A DNA stretch of 64,000 nt from Roseiarcus sp963823165 (lineage in GTDB: Bacteria; Pseudomonadota; Alphaproteobacteria; Rhizobiales; Beijerinckiaceae): NCBI GenBank assembly GCA_963823165.1, contig CAWGKV010000001.1:496001-560000 (forward strand). Direction: 5' to 3'. This document shows, piece by piece, positions 47,047 to 56,254 of this stretch. The notes beneath the pieces are model-generated. The model ran no database searches and was not told the origin of the DNA. It saw nothing but the letters and a program-made list of their open reading frames with translations. Within the stretch, counting starts at the first letter, position 1. Every line of letters starts with the position of its first letter. The translations under genes and the position numbers were made by a program.

Positions 47047-47784
47047 TCACAAATCAAAATGCTTCTTAATATTTGCAATCCATTCGAACTTCTCCCAAAG
47101 AAAATCGCCGAGCCCCTTCGCAAAGAGAAACCAAATTATCAAAAGAATTGCAACGAACGCGGGAAGCATTTTTCCCCAATTCTTCCAGGCCCCGTTCCAG
47201 ATAATACCCCAGAACTTATCCGTATAATACTTATCGTCAAAAGATGGTATGTTAAGGAAACTAGGTGCAAATTCCGCGTAGGACTTGCTGCGAAGTTCTT
47301 TCAGATATGAATCTCGATCAATACTCTCATCCGCAGTGTGGAAGTCTCTAACCTCCTCATGATCAAAAAATATCACCCTAAAGAACTTATCGCCGATTTG
47401 CAGGCTTCGCGGTCTGTCGGAAAAATTTATCAATGCTGTACTTATTGGGCCTTGGAAGAACGGATCGATTATACCGACGTTTAGCGCTAATATTCCGTCT
47501 TTTGTAAATTTCGTTTTGAGCGTCGCGAGGCCTGTGACATTCGCGGGCATGTTGAAGTGTTCTGTTGACAAAACCCAAACCATTTCGCGCGGTTCTAAGA
47601 AGCACGCGCGCTCCTCTAAAATTTGCTTCTTCTTGGTATCAACATCCTTCCCTATCGGAATGATGCTCCCAATTGTCAAATCAAAGGTGCTATGTTTCAG
47701 GTTCGCCCGCGATCCGCCAACCATGAGTTGCAAATCGAGGATGCTCTGTCCGACAATCATCGCGAGGCCTTTCGTGAAGTCCAT
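47047..47784 (-). CDS. dUTPase/dCTP-deaminase-fold protein with C-terminal membrane anchor
   Basis: A 245-residue protein. Residues 8-160 follow the trimeric dUTPase/Dcd fold: STFDLTIGSI, LEPREMVWVLSTEHFNMPAN, TGLATLKTKFTKDGI, and VGIIDPFFQGPISTALINF, then SLQIGDKFFRVIFF. The Asp of the IIDP motif is present, but the position of the Dcd catalytic Glu (LEFYN in E. coli Dcd) reads TALIN. After a linker, a membrane helix (MLPAFVAILLIIWFLFAKGL) precedes a short amphipathic end. This anchor is not part of normal dUTPase or Dcd. The start may be ATG 47784 or the ATG at 47760. It is divergent from a dCMP deaminase. Confidence 0.72.
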   Translation of the reverse strand: MDFTKGLAMIVGQSILDLQLMVGGSRANLKHSTFDLTIGSIIPIGKDVDTKKKQILEERACFLEPREMVWVLSTEHFNMPANVTGLATLKTKFTKDGILALNVGIIDPFFQGPISTALINFSDRPRSLQIGDKFFRVIFFDHEEVRDFHTADESIDRDSYLKELRSKSYAEFAPSFLNIPSFDDKYYTDKFWGIIWNGAWKNWGKMLPAFVAILLIIWFLFAKGLGDFLWEKFEWIANIKKHFDL

Positions 47785-47805
47785 ATGCCCTTATCCACGC
47801 GTTCG

Positions 47806-48271
47806 ATGAATAGCTGGGATCGGCAATTCTTCGACCTCTGTGCACTCCAGGGTCCTGGAGCGAGGATAGGAGCCGGGCGTCGGGTGTGTAATCGCGAGCC
47901 CTGCCAACGATATTCGCGCAACTGGCTTCAATGGCCTGCCTCGGGGCGTAAATGGTAATGTCAGCGAACGGCATAGGCGAGAGGACGGAGAAAAATATCA
48001 CTGGTTTGAGCACGCGGAGCGCAACGCGATCTATCACGCAGCGCGAGCAGGAATATCAATCGCAGGCTGTAGGTTGTACGTGAGTTTGTTTCCATGTGCG
48101 GACTGCGCGAGAGGTATTATTCAATCTGGTATTACATCGGTAAATACCTATGCACCGCCGGAGCGAGATTTGAACTACTCAAGAAGCTTTGAGGTCGCAA
48201 TCGAAATGTTAGCTGAGGCTGACGTTCAATTGCAGATCTATAAAACCTTAGGATCTGAAAAAATTGAATAA
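47806..48271 (+). pseudogene. dCMP deaminase family protein, two single-base deletions
   Basis: Deaminates (d)CMP in the active family. The ATG at 47806 gives MNSWDRQFFDLCALQ; restoring one base near 47851 gives SWSEDRSR, and another near 47877 gives VGCVIASPANDIRATGFNG and all of the rest. The corrected product is 155 residues with the zinc-site motifs HAERNAIY and PCADC intact, and ends LGSEKIE. Only the last 65 residues form an open frame as sequenced (48074-48271). It is divergent from the dUTPase-fold gene with 21 bases between start codons. Confidence 0.78.
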
Positions 48272-48550
48272 CGTGCCGTGTCAGGTCTTTCGTAAGCACT
48301 CGCCGAATTCCCCCGCGATAACCGACTAGGTGAAGGCTGGCCTGTCGTTGGGCATGAGCCGTTAGGATCAGCTTGAATGTTCCGCTCCACTTCGACGAAC
48401 TCGCGTGAGGAAGGCCGTCTGGCGGCAGAAAGACCGGTGCTTATTAGCCCCGCGAAGTGCGCTGCAAAGTCGCCGCTGTTGTGCTGCTTGGTCCACTAAT
48501 GAGCCAGCGGGGAAGCGATGCTCTCTGGGACGCTCGAGAGGAAGCTTCTG

Positions 48551-49627
48551 ATGTGGAAGTTAGCAAACCTCAGTCGAATTGCGGCTATCACTGCTGCCTC
48601 TATCGTAGGCTACATAGGCATCGTTGGCGCGCAAATTCCTGCGCCTCCCTCCTCCTCCTCCTCCTCCTCGGCGCCCTCTCGTCCGGGGCGGCCCGCGCCG
48701 ACAGTCGACTGGCCAGACATCCAGAGGCTCGGCACGGGTCCGGTGTTTGTTCTTGGTCCGCTGCCGAGCACTCCGGTTGCCTATAAAGACGGATGGGCCC
48801 AAGTTATCACCGCGGCTTTCTGGCCGGCGACTATACTCATGCTCGCCTTTCTTCTAGCGTTCAATGCTCGAATTGGGAAACTCCTCGGCCTCTCGCCAAA
48901 GATCATAAAAAAGATCAGCGCTGGCGGCGTGGAGATGGAGATCAGCGCCGACGCAGTCGATGCGGTAAAAAATCACTTAAGAAATTCGTTCGATGAACTG
49001 ATTACAAATGCCGATCAAGAGTATAGCCGAATGGCTCAACTGTTTAATCTATATCAACATCTTGAGAAGGTGACGACAATAGCCTTACCTCGGGCTCTAG
49101 AAGAGAACGGCGTCAACGCGCTGATGGATCATGGCGATGTCCGCGCAACCATCCACGTCAAGGATATCGTGTTCCTCGAACACCTATATCAAATTGTTGA
49201 TTACTATCCATTACGGCGAAATGCTGCAGGCAGACGCTTTTCGCAGCGCTTTGGAATAATAGGCCGCTCTATGCGGCTTGAAGAATCGCTAGGTGAAGGT
49301 GAAGCGATAGGGGTGCATAGTGATCCAGAGCGAAGTCTAATCACGGACTGGGGTATGACAAAGCAGGAGGCACGAGCGATAACCCGAGCTCGACCTGCCT
49401 ACCTTGCTGTGATTTTACGAGGAACACTCGACGATGATTTCCCTATTGGCGTTCTGTTTGTTGATTCAACTGATTGTAACAAATTCGGCGATAACAAAGT
49501 AGCTTTCGATGTAGCAATAACTCTGGAACGTTCTGAAGAATTATTAGTTCTTCGTAAAGCGATCACTCAAGCAATGGCCCCTCTGCGCCTGGCGGCCCCG
49601 AATTTGGATATTGGTCTTGGTAGGTAG
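48551..49627 (+). CDS. Two-TM protein with cytosolic GAF-like domain, unknown function
   Basis: A 358-residue protein not assigned to a named family. It has an N-terminal membrane helix (IAAITAASIVGYIGIVGA), a poly-Ser/Pro external linker, and a second helix (ITAAFWPATILMLAFLLAF). The cytosolic part starts KIIKKISAGGVEMEISADAV and ends in a domain with GAF-like texture (ARPAYLAVILRGTLDDDFPI; GVLFVDSTDCNKFGDNKVAF). This is the layout of a membrane sensor or effector. ATG 48551 has GAGAGG upstream; ATG 48518 is an alternative. The methyltransferase starts 13 bases after its stop. Confidence 0.65.
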   Translation: MWKLANLSRIAAITAASIVGYIGIVGAQIPAPPSSSSSSSAPSRPGRPAPTVDWPDIQRLGTGPVFVLGPLPSTPVAYKDGWAQVITAAFWPATILMLAFLLAFNARIGKLLGLSPKIIKKISAGGVEMEISADAVDAVKNHLRNSFDELITNADQEYSRMAQLFNLYQHLEKVTTIALPRALEENGVNALMDHGDVRATIHVKDIVFLEHLYQIVDYYPLRRNAAGRRFSQRFGIIGRSMRLEESLGEGEAIGVHSDPERSLITDWGMTKQEARAITRARPAYLAVILRGTLDDDFPIGVLFVDSTDCNKFGDNKVAFDVAITLERSEELLVLRKAITQAMAPLRLAAPNLDIGLGR

Positions 49628-49640
49628 AAGCGAGATAGAA

Positions 49641-50546
49641 ATGGGACCTTACACGAGAGTAGCAGATGAGTACTATGATCCGCTCCGTCATCCGACGTGT
49701 GCTAACTTCGGGGAGCTCACCAGATATTTTCTTGAGCCGGAAATCCGAGCTATCGCAGGTGAGGCAACCCGAGTATTAGACGTTGGTGCGGGCCGCTCGC
49801 TCGCAGCTGCGGTTATCGCCAACTACCGCTCTCGTTTAGATAATTGTGTGCTGTTAGATATATCTCCTGCAATGTTGGCTCACTCAAGTAAATGGCAGAA
49901 ACTCGGCGCAACCCTTGTAATTGCAGACGCTCGGAATACAGGCCTCCCTTCAAACAGTTTTCAAATAGTTGTCTCGTCACTAGGTGATCCTTACAATAGC
50001 GCTCAATTCTGGGCAGAAGCACATCGTCTGCTGTCCGACGGAGGGACATGCATCTTCACAACGCCAACGTCAGAATGGGCGGATTGGTTCAGACCTGCGG
50101 CTGAGCGGTCCGAAGCCCAGTTCGATCTAGGCAATGGACAAACAATTCATGTTCCTTCCTATGTGCCGAGTTTGGATCGGCAGGTCAGAATGATTCGCCA
50201 AGCAGGATTTCGGATTTCTGAGATCCGGCCCTTTTTTGCAAGTGACGTATCTGGACCACTATCGCCAAAACTGAAACCTCCGGGCGACGGACGTGCCCGG
50301 ATTCCAATTCTTAGGGGTTTTAGGGCTTCACGAACTCGCGCAGTGACCAAGCCGACGCCTTCTTCGCAGGCTATTAAACCAAAATGCCTCCGCGCTATCG
50401 CCAGCTTCTCGGCCGGCTCGCAGACGAGCAGCTCGCGCCATAACCGCGCAAAAACGATCGAGGCGCCGCTCGGGCAGGCGGATGCGAAGCCGAAGCGCAG
50501 GCCGCAACGCAAGACGACGGCTCGGACGCGCCAGCGCGCAGCGTGA
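49641..50546 (+). CDS. Class I SAM-dependent methyltransferase with aberrant C-terminal tail
   Basis: The first 220 or so residues are a normal methyltransferase: MGPYTRVADEYYDPLRHPTC, SAM motif RVLDVGAGRSLAAAVIANY, LLDISPAMLAHSSKWQ, ADARNTGLPSNSFQIVVSSL and GGTCIFTTPTSEW. After about residue 215 (PLSPKLKPPGDG) the protein becomes Arg/Ser/Lys-rich and reads through the antisense of a ureC fragment at 50367-50437. The native C-terminus has therefore probably been replaced. It is the last gene of the AT-richer island; its substrate is unknown. Confidence 0.7.
   Translation: MGPYTRVADEYYDPLRHPTCANFGELTRYFLEPEIRAIAGEATRVLDVGAGRSLAAAVIANYRSRLDNCVLLDISPAMLAHSSKWQKLGATLVIADARNTGLPSNSFQIVVSSLGDPYNSAQFWAEAHRLLSDGGTCIFTTPTSEWADWFRPAAERSEAQFDLGNGQTIHVPSYVPSLDRQVRMIRQAGFRISEIRPFFASDVSGPLSPKLKPPGDGRARIPILRGFRASRTRAVTKPTPSSQAIKPKCLRAIASFSAGSQTSSSRHNRAKTIEAPLGQADAKPKRRPQRKTTARTRQRAA
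50367..50437 (-). pseudogene. ureC 3'-end fragment
   Basis: About 70 bases closely match the 3' end of ureC at 53750-53820 by eye, including an identical run of about 20 bases over the codons for LLVCEPAE. The minus strand reads ELLVCEPAEKLAIARRHF against ELLVCEPAETLPMAQRYF in the intact gene. It is embedded in the tail of the methyltransferase ORF on the opposite strand. Confidence 0.75.
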
Positions 50547-50632
50547 CGTCGTGCGACCGCGATTTCGCTTGCCTGCGTTAGCGAAAACCGGAATCCTGGG
50601 AGGCGAAGCAAGATCGATCCCGGGGGAAACCA

Positions 50633-51472
50633 ATGCGAAACGTCATCCTTGCCGCCTGTCTCGCGCTCATCGCGCTGCCTTCAGCCGCGGCGGAGCGGTG
50701 GCAGACCCTGCCGCCAACCCCCGCGCCGATCCCGACCGACCGCACCGGCGAGGTCGCGGCCAATGGGATCAAGATTCACTATGCGATCTACGGCCAGGGC
50801 TCGCCGGTGATCTTCCTGCACGGCGGCCTCGCCAATACGAACTACTGGGGCGAGCAGGTCCCGGCGGTGGCGGCGCATCACACCGTCGTGCTGATGGACA
50901 GCCGCGGCCACGGGAAGAGCACGCGCGATGCCCGCCCCTACGGCTACGATCTCATGGCCGACGACGTCGTGGCGCTGATGGACGCGCTCAAAATCCCGAA
51001 GGCCGACATCGTCGGCTGGAGCGACGGCGGAATCCTCGGCATCGACCTCGAGCTGCGCCACAAGGACCGCGTCGGCAAAGTGTTCGCCTTCGCCGCCAAC
51101 ACCGTGCCTTCGGGCGTCAAGGAGGGCGTCGAAAAGAACCCGACCTTCGCCGCCTACATCGAACGCGCCGGCCACGAGTACGAGCAGCTGTCGTCGACGC
51201 CCAAGGAATATGAGGCCTTCGTCAATCAGATCAGCAAGATGTGGGCGGACCAACCGAACTGGACGGACGCCGAGCTTCAGACGATCGACAACCCGACCCT
51301 CGTCGTGGACGGCGACCACGACGAGGCGATCAAGCGCGAGCACACCGAATATATTGCGGCGACTATCCCGCACGCCGGCCTCCTGATCCTGCCGAACGTG
51401 AGCCACTTCGCCTTTTTGCAGGACCCGAAGATGTTCAACTTCGCGATATTGCATTTTCTGGGGGACGAGTAG
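50633..51472 (+). CDS. Exported alpha/beta hydrolase
   Basis: A 279-residue hydrolase with a signal peptide (MRNVILAACLALIALPSAAA). The oxyanion motif is FLHGGLANTNYW, the nucleophile Ser is in VGWSDGGILG, the acid is in VVDGDHDEAIK, and the His is in NVSHFAFLQD. Base composition matches the chromosome core. It lies between two ureC-like fragments. The substrate cannot be predicted. Confidence 0.9.
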   Translation: MRNVILAACLALIALPSAAAERWQTLPPTPAPIPTDRTGEVAANGIKIHYAIYGQGSPVIFLHGGLANTNYWGEQVPAVAAHHTVVLMDSRGHGKSTRDARPYGYDLMADDVVALMDALKIPKADIVGWSDGGILGIDLELRHKDRVGKVFAFAANTVPSGVKEGVEKNPTFAAYIERAGHEYEQLSSTPKEYEAFVNQISKMWADQPNWTDAELQTIDNPTLVVDGDHDEAIKREHTEYIAATIPHAGLLILPNVSHFAFLQDPKMFNFAILHFLGDE

Positions 51473-52167
51473 GGACGAGACGGCCACCGAATCGGACGCG
51501 ATGGTGATCTCCGTGCAACCGGGGATCCAAACTCACGGCTGCGTGGGCTTCAAGGTTTGGACGCCCGCGTGCACGCGCATGACAACGGAATGGAAGCGAT
51601 GGGCAGTGGCCGCCATCGGCCCGCCGCGGTCAAATCGCTCACGCGAGTCCTGCGCTTGCGCTCCGCCCCTCCCGGTGCCAGCGCCGGCGGACCTGCATAT
51701 GAACGACCTCGGCTACCGCTGCCTCGCCCACGCGATCGCCGAGGCGATCGCGTGGGCAGTCGGCGCGAAGCTGCAGAGCTCTTTTCGACAAAACCGAGCC
51801 GCCGCCGTCATCCCGAGCGACCGGGCTGATGAGGCCCGGGCTTTGGTTTCGGCGCCGCTTCGGTCATCACAAAAATTAACAGGCCAGGAATCGCGGGCTC
51901 CGTTCGCCTTTCCTTACGATCCAGATCGTTCCTACCACGGCGCGACGATCATCGTGAGATCGGGACGTCGGCTTGCCAACGGACGCCCCAAAAAAGGCGA
52001 ACCTGCTGACCCACAAAAAGAGGGACCGATCCTGACCGCGATCAGGGCGATGAATAGCGTGTGTCACGTATTCTGTTGGAGCGGCTGACTTCAGACAGAC
52101 GCGACGGCGTGGATCTCCGCCACTGTTCGGAGTCCCGTCGCGACCCTATCATTCGAGGAGCGCTTCC
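51473..52167. other. Gene-poor stretch with a decayed DUF6883 copy
   Basis: About 700 bases between the hydrolase and the next exported protein. The only recognisable content is the DUF6883 remnant at 51880-51985. Confidence 0.5.
51880..51985 (-). pseudogene. DUF6883 C-terminal fragment
   Basis: The minus strand reads RAVVGTIWIVRKGERSPRFL, matching RAMVRTIWIIPSGESRPRFV near the C-terminus of the intact DUF6883 gene at 53387-53725. No start or upstream domain remains. Confidence 0.65.
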
Positions 52168-52599
52168 ATGACATCAGTTTCGAAACTCGCTTGCGCGTTG
52201 GTGCTGGCCGGCGGTCTCGCCACGCCCGCTTTCGCCCAAACAAACGGGACGCCGACCCCGGGTTCTCCGGGCGATCAAAGCGAAGCCAACGGTCAGAATG
52301 CCGTCAGCCCCGACCAGAATGCGATGAACGCCGATCAGAGCGCGATTTATAACGGCAACTCGAGCGGCGACGCCGCGATGCATATCGGCCGGGTTCTGCG
52401 CGCGGAGCTGACCAAGGCGGGATATACCGATATCAATATCCTGCCGACGTCCTTCATGGTGCGGGCCAAGGATTCTCAGGGCAACCCGGTGATGATGGCC
52501 GTCAGTCCCGACGCTGTCACGGCAATCATTCAAGAGAACGCGGAGGCCAACACGGGTCGCAACGCGACCGGCGCAACGCCGGGCGCGACGAAGCCGTAG
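52168..52599 (+). CDS. Small exported protein, unknown function
   Basis: A 143-residue protein with a signal peptide (SKLACALVLAGGLATPAFAQ). A Asn/Gln/Pro-rich stretch follows (TPTPGSPGDQSEANGQNAV). A compact domain (HIGRVLRAELTKAGYTDINI; LPTSFMVRAKDSQGNPVMMA) precedes a Thr/Gly/Ala tail. The ATG has GAGGAGCG upstream. I do not recognise the family. Confidence 0.75.
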   Translation: MTSVSKLACALVLAGGLATPAFAQTNGTPTPGSPGDQSEANGQNAVSPDQNAMNADQSAIYNGNSSGDAAMHIGRVLRAELTKAGYTDINILPTSFMVRAKDSQGNPVMMAVSPDAVTAIIQENAEANTGRNATGATPGATKP

Positions 52600-52861
52600 T
52601 TCTTGGAGGAAAGATCAAGGCCGCCGCTGCTATCGCCTTGCGTATACCCCGCTGGGCGTCAACGTCCCAAGAGGGCGTGGAGTTGCGGCCTGCACCCCTA
52701 TCTTCCGCCGGCCCCAGGGCGCTGATAAAATCGAGTGGGACGTTTTGAACGGCCGCCGCGCGTCTGTAAGGGGGCAAGGCCCTGGAAGCCATCGGCGGCA
52801 AGCTCGAAAGCTATTAGTTCGCTTTCGGCGACGTAGACGGCCATTTCATCGTTGATCTGCC

Positions 52862-53118
52862 CAGCGGCCTCGGAGACGAAGGTGAGCGAGGTCCCGGTCC
52901 GCGCGCCCGCATATGCGCCGAACATCGGGCGATAGTGGATCGGGGGTCGGGGTGCTTGCATCCGGGTCGCCCATCGCGCCGCCGCGATCGCGCGCACCTT
53001 GATGACGAGGTCCGGCGAGATCGTCTCCCTGGAACTTTTCGGCTTCGCATCGTTTTGTCAGGGCGCCTCACGGACGTTCCAAGCGGCGTCGCACGGCCAT
53101 CGTTTCTTTCCGGATGCG
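52862..53118 (-). pseudogene. Degenerate ureC internal fragments
   Basis: 52862-53014 aligns by eye to 53966-54126 of the intact ureC and reads IHYRPMFGAYAGARTGTSLT and FVSEAA on the minus strand, with small gaps. 53098-53118 matches another ureC site near 54432-54453 (ATCGTTTCTTTCCGGATGCG). Much of the intervening gene is missing, so this is a deleted, decayed copy. Confidence 0.8.
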
Positions 53119-53150
53119 TCGAAGGCGGCCACGACGAGGATAACCGTCTT

Positions 53151-53387
53151 CTACGCGGCGAGCGGCGCGGTGCGTAGAACCAGCAAAGCTTCGCGTGGGC
53201 AGGGCGCAATCGCGTAGGCGCGTCCGTGATCGTCGCTAAACTCGACGAGCGCCGTCGCTTCGTCCAGCGGTTCGACAATCGTGCCGACCTGGCCGCGCGC
53301 GAGCCCATGCTCGGGCAAATCGCGCAGTAGCGCGACCGCGCTCAGGAAGTCGCGGCGCTCCCACATCTGTTGCGTCGGATCGCTCAT
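53151..53387 (-). CDS. DUF4926 domain protein
   Basis: A 78-residue protein. The segments FLSAVALLRDLPEHGLARGQ, VGTIVEPLDEATALVEFSDD and HGRAYAIAPCPREALLVL fit DUF4926. It directly follows a DUF6883 gene on the same strand; the start codons and stop overlap. Such adjacent DUF6883/DUF4926 genes resemble a small two-protein module, possibly toxin-antitoxin-like. An upstream ATG at 53402 is possible. Confidence 0.75.
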   Translation of the reverse strand: MSDPTQQMWERRDFLSAVALLRDLPEHGLARGQVGTIVEPLDEATALVEFSDDHGRAYAIAPCPREALLVLRTAPLAA

Positions 53388-53725
53388 CACAGGATCCAGC
53401 ATGTCACGAAGCGCGGCCTTGATTCACCGCTCGGAATGATCCAAATCGTTCTTACCATAGCGCGTCGCCCCTGTCGCGAGATCGAGACGTCGACCTGCCA
53501 CCGATCGCCCCAGGAGTCGCTCTGAAGCCGTGCCGCGCCGCCATGCGCCGCCGCGCGCAGCAAATGCAACCGCAGTTCAGCCGTGTCGCCGCGTCCCATC
53601 CCTAATGCGTCTCGAAAGACCCGGGCCTTGTGTCGGCCGCGGGAATGATCGGGATTCAGGCAGTAATCCGATAGCTTGCGCGGATCGAGGATCGCCTGAT
53701 CGCCGGATGGGAGCTTCTCCGTCAC
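53387..53725 (-). CDS. DUF6883 domain protein
   Basis: A 112-residue protein. The family pattern is LSDYCLNPDHSRGRHKARVF, RDALGM, then DRWQVDVSI and RAMVRTIWIIPSGESRPRFV with the terminal TCWIL. It starts 25 bases after ureC ends and runs into DUF4926. It occupies the position where ureE is normally found. A decayed copy lies at 51880-51985. Confidence 0.75.
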   Translation of the reverse strand: MTEKLPSGDQAILDPRKLSDYCLNPDHSRGRHKARVFRDALGMGRGDTAELRLHLLRAAAHGGAARLQSDSWGDRWQVDVSISRQGRRAMVRTIWIIPSGESRPRFVTCWIL

Positions 53726-53750
53726 GTTCGGCGGCTCGCGCGCCCAGGCC

Positions 53751-55478
<1,728 letters not shown>

Positions 55479-55514
55479 GGGGCGCGGCCTGTGTCGAGAA
55501 CATCGGACTGCTCG

Positions 55515-55910
55515 TCACGTTTCGAGCGCACGGAAACCTTGCGATCCAGCGGCTTCCTTGTCGAAGGTGAACGTCGCTTCGCAGCCTGCGTCCAGGTTGA
55601 GGGCCGCAATTAGCCGATCCGCAAACATATGGATCGCCGTGTTGGAATCCGTAATTCCCTCCAGCACGCTCGCGCGGTGCTGAATAAGCAGGGCAGGATG
55701 ACGAACAATGCGGTTCAGCGCCTGTCTTATCCAATCGTCTTCCCATTTGTAGGCGCGCCGCATGGTCCAGGCGAATTCGGCGAGTACAACGACATTGACG
55801 AAGACCTGTTCAGGTTCGCTCTCATCGATCAGACGGATAGCAGTGGCGGCTTGGCGAGGATCGTCCCCTGCGAAAATTCGGACCAGCACGTTGGTGTCGA
55901 CGCCGATCAC
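55515..55910 (-). CDS. PIN-domain toxin (VapC family)
   Basis: A 131-residue predicted ribonuclease. The PIN acidic residues are visible: Asp in MIGVDTNVLVR, Glu in VVLAEFAWTMRRAY, Asp in MFADRLIAAL and Asp in ATFTFDKEAA. Its start overlaps the AbrB-like gene by four bases, the usual antitoxin-toxin arrangement. It lies inside the urease cluster, 36 bases before ureC. Confidence 0.9.
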   Translation of the reverse strand: MIGVDTNVLVRIFAGDDPRQAATAIRLIDESEPEQVFVNVVVLAEFAWTMRRAYKWEDDWIRQALNRIVRHPALLIQHRASVLEGITDSNTAIHMFADRLIAALNLDAGCEATFTFDKEAAGSQGFRALET

Positions 55911-56227
55911 TCGGCCGCGGTCCTTCGATGTCGCGGCCGTCGAGCCGACGCCTGCCTCATTATCCTGTTGTCGTCCTCTACGATCGCGTCGCCGATAGCC
56001 TGATCCATCTCGCGAATGGAGATCGGCGGTGAACGCACCTCTGTTTCATACATGCCCTTCCAGTCCTTTGCCTTCCCGGTGATGGCGTGAAAAAACACAT
56101 CTCCGTCAAGCGATAGATAAAACTCGACCTTGCACCCCTCGACGATATTCAGCTTCTTGCGCAGGGGCGCCGGCAGCGCGATGGCGCCATCAGGCCCAAC
56201 GGTCGTTCGGTAAACCGGCATCGTCAT
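55907..56227 (-). CDS. AbrB/SpoVT-type antitoxin
   Basis: A 106-residue protein. The N-terminal swapped-hairpin DNA-binding fold reads YRTTVGPDGAIALPAPLRKK and LNIVEGCKVEFYLSLDGDVF. The C-terminal tail (ISIREMDQAIGDAIVEDDNR) would bind and block the PIN toxin. It overlaps the toxin by four bases and lies 27 bases after ureAB, so it may be read from the urease promoter as well as its own. Confidence 0.87.
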   Translation of the reverse strand: MTMPVYRTTVGPDGAIALPAPLRKKLNIVEGCKVEFYLSLDGDVFFHAITGKAKDWKGMYETEVRSPPISIREMDQAIGDAIVEDDNRIMRQASARRPRHRRTAAE

Positions 56228-56254
56228 CTCCGGATTGTCGTCAGCGACATCCTA

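Larger units (their letters stand above)
46900..50300. other. AT-richer accessory island
   Basis: The codon choice and base composition from about 46.9 to 50.3 kb differ clearly from the flanks, with many AT-ending codons. It holds four genes: dUTPase-fold membrane protein, dCMP deaminase, GAF-like membrane protein and methyltransferase. The right edge runs directly into a ureC fragment. No integrase, tRNA or transposase was found at the edges. Confidence 0.6.

Noticed and set aside
50159..50633. Minus-strand open frames containing LLVCEPAE
   Set aside because: Not a gene; they read through the short ureC fragment, which is reported as a pseudogene instead.
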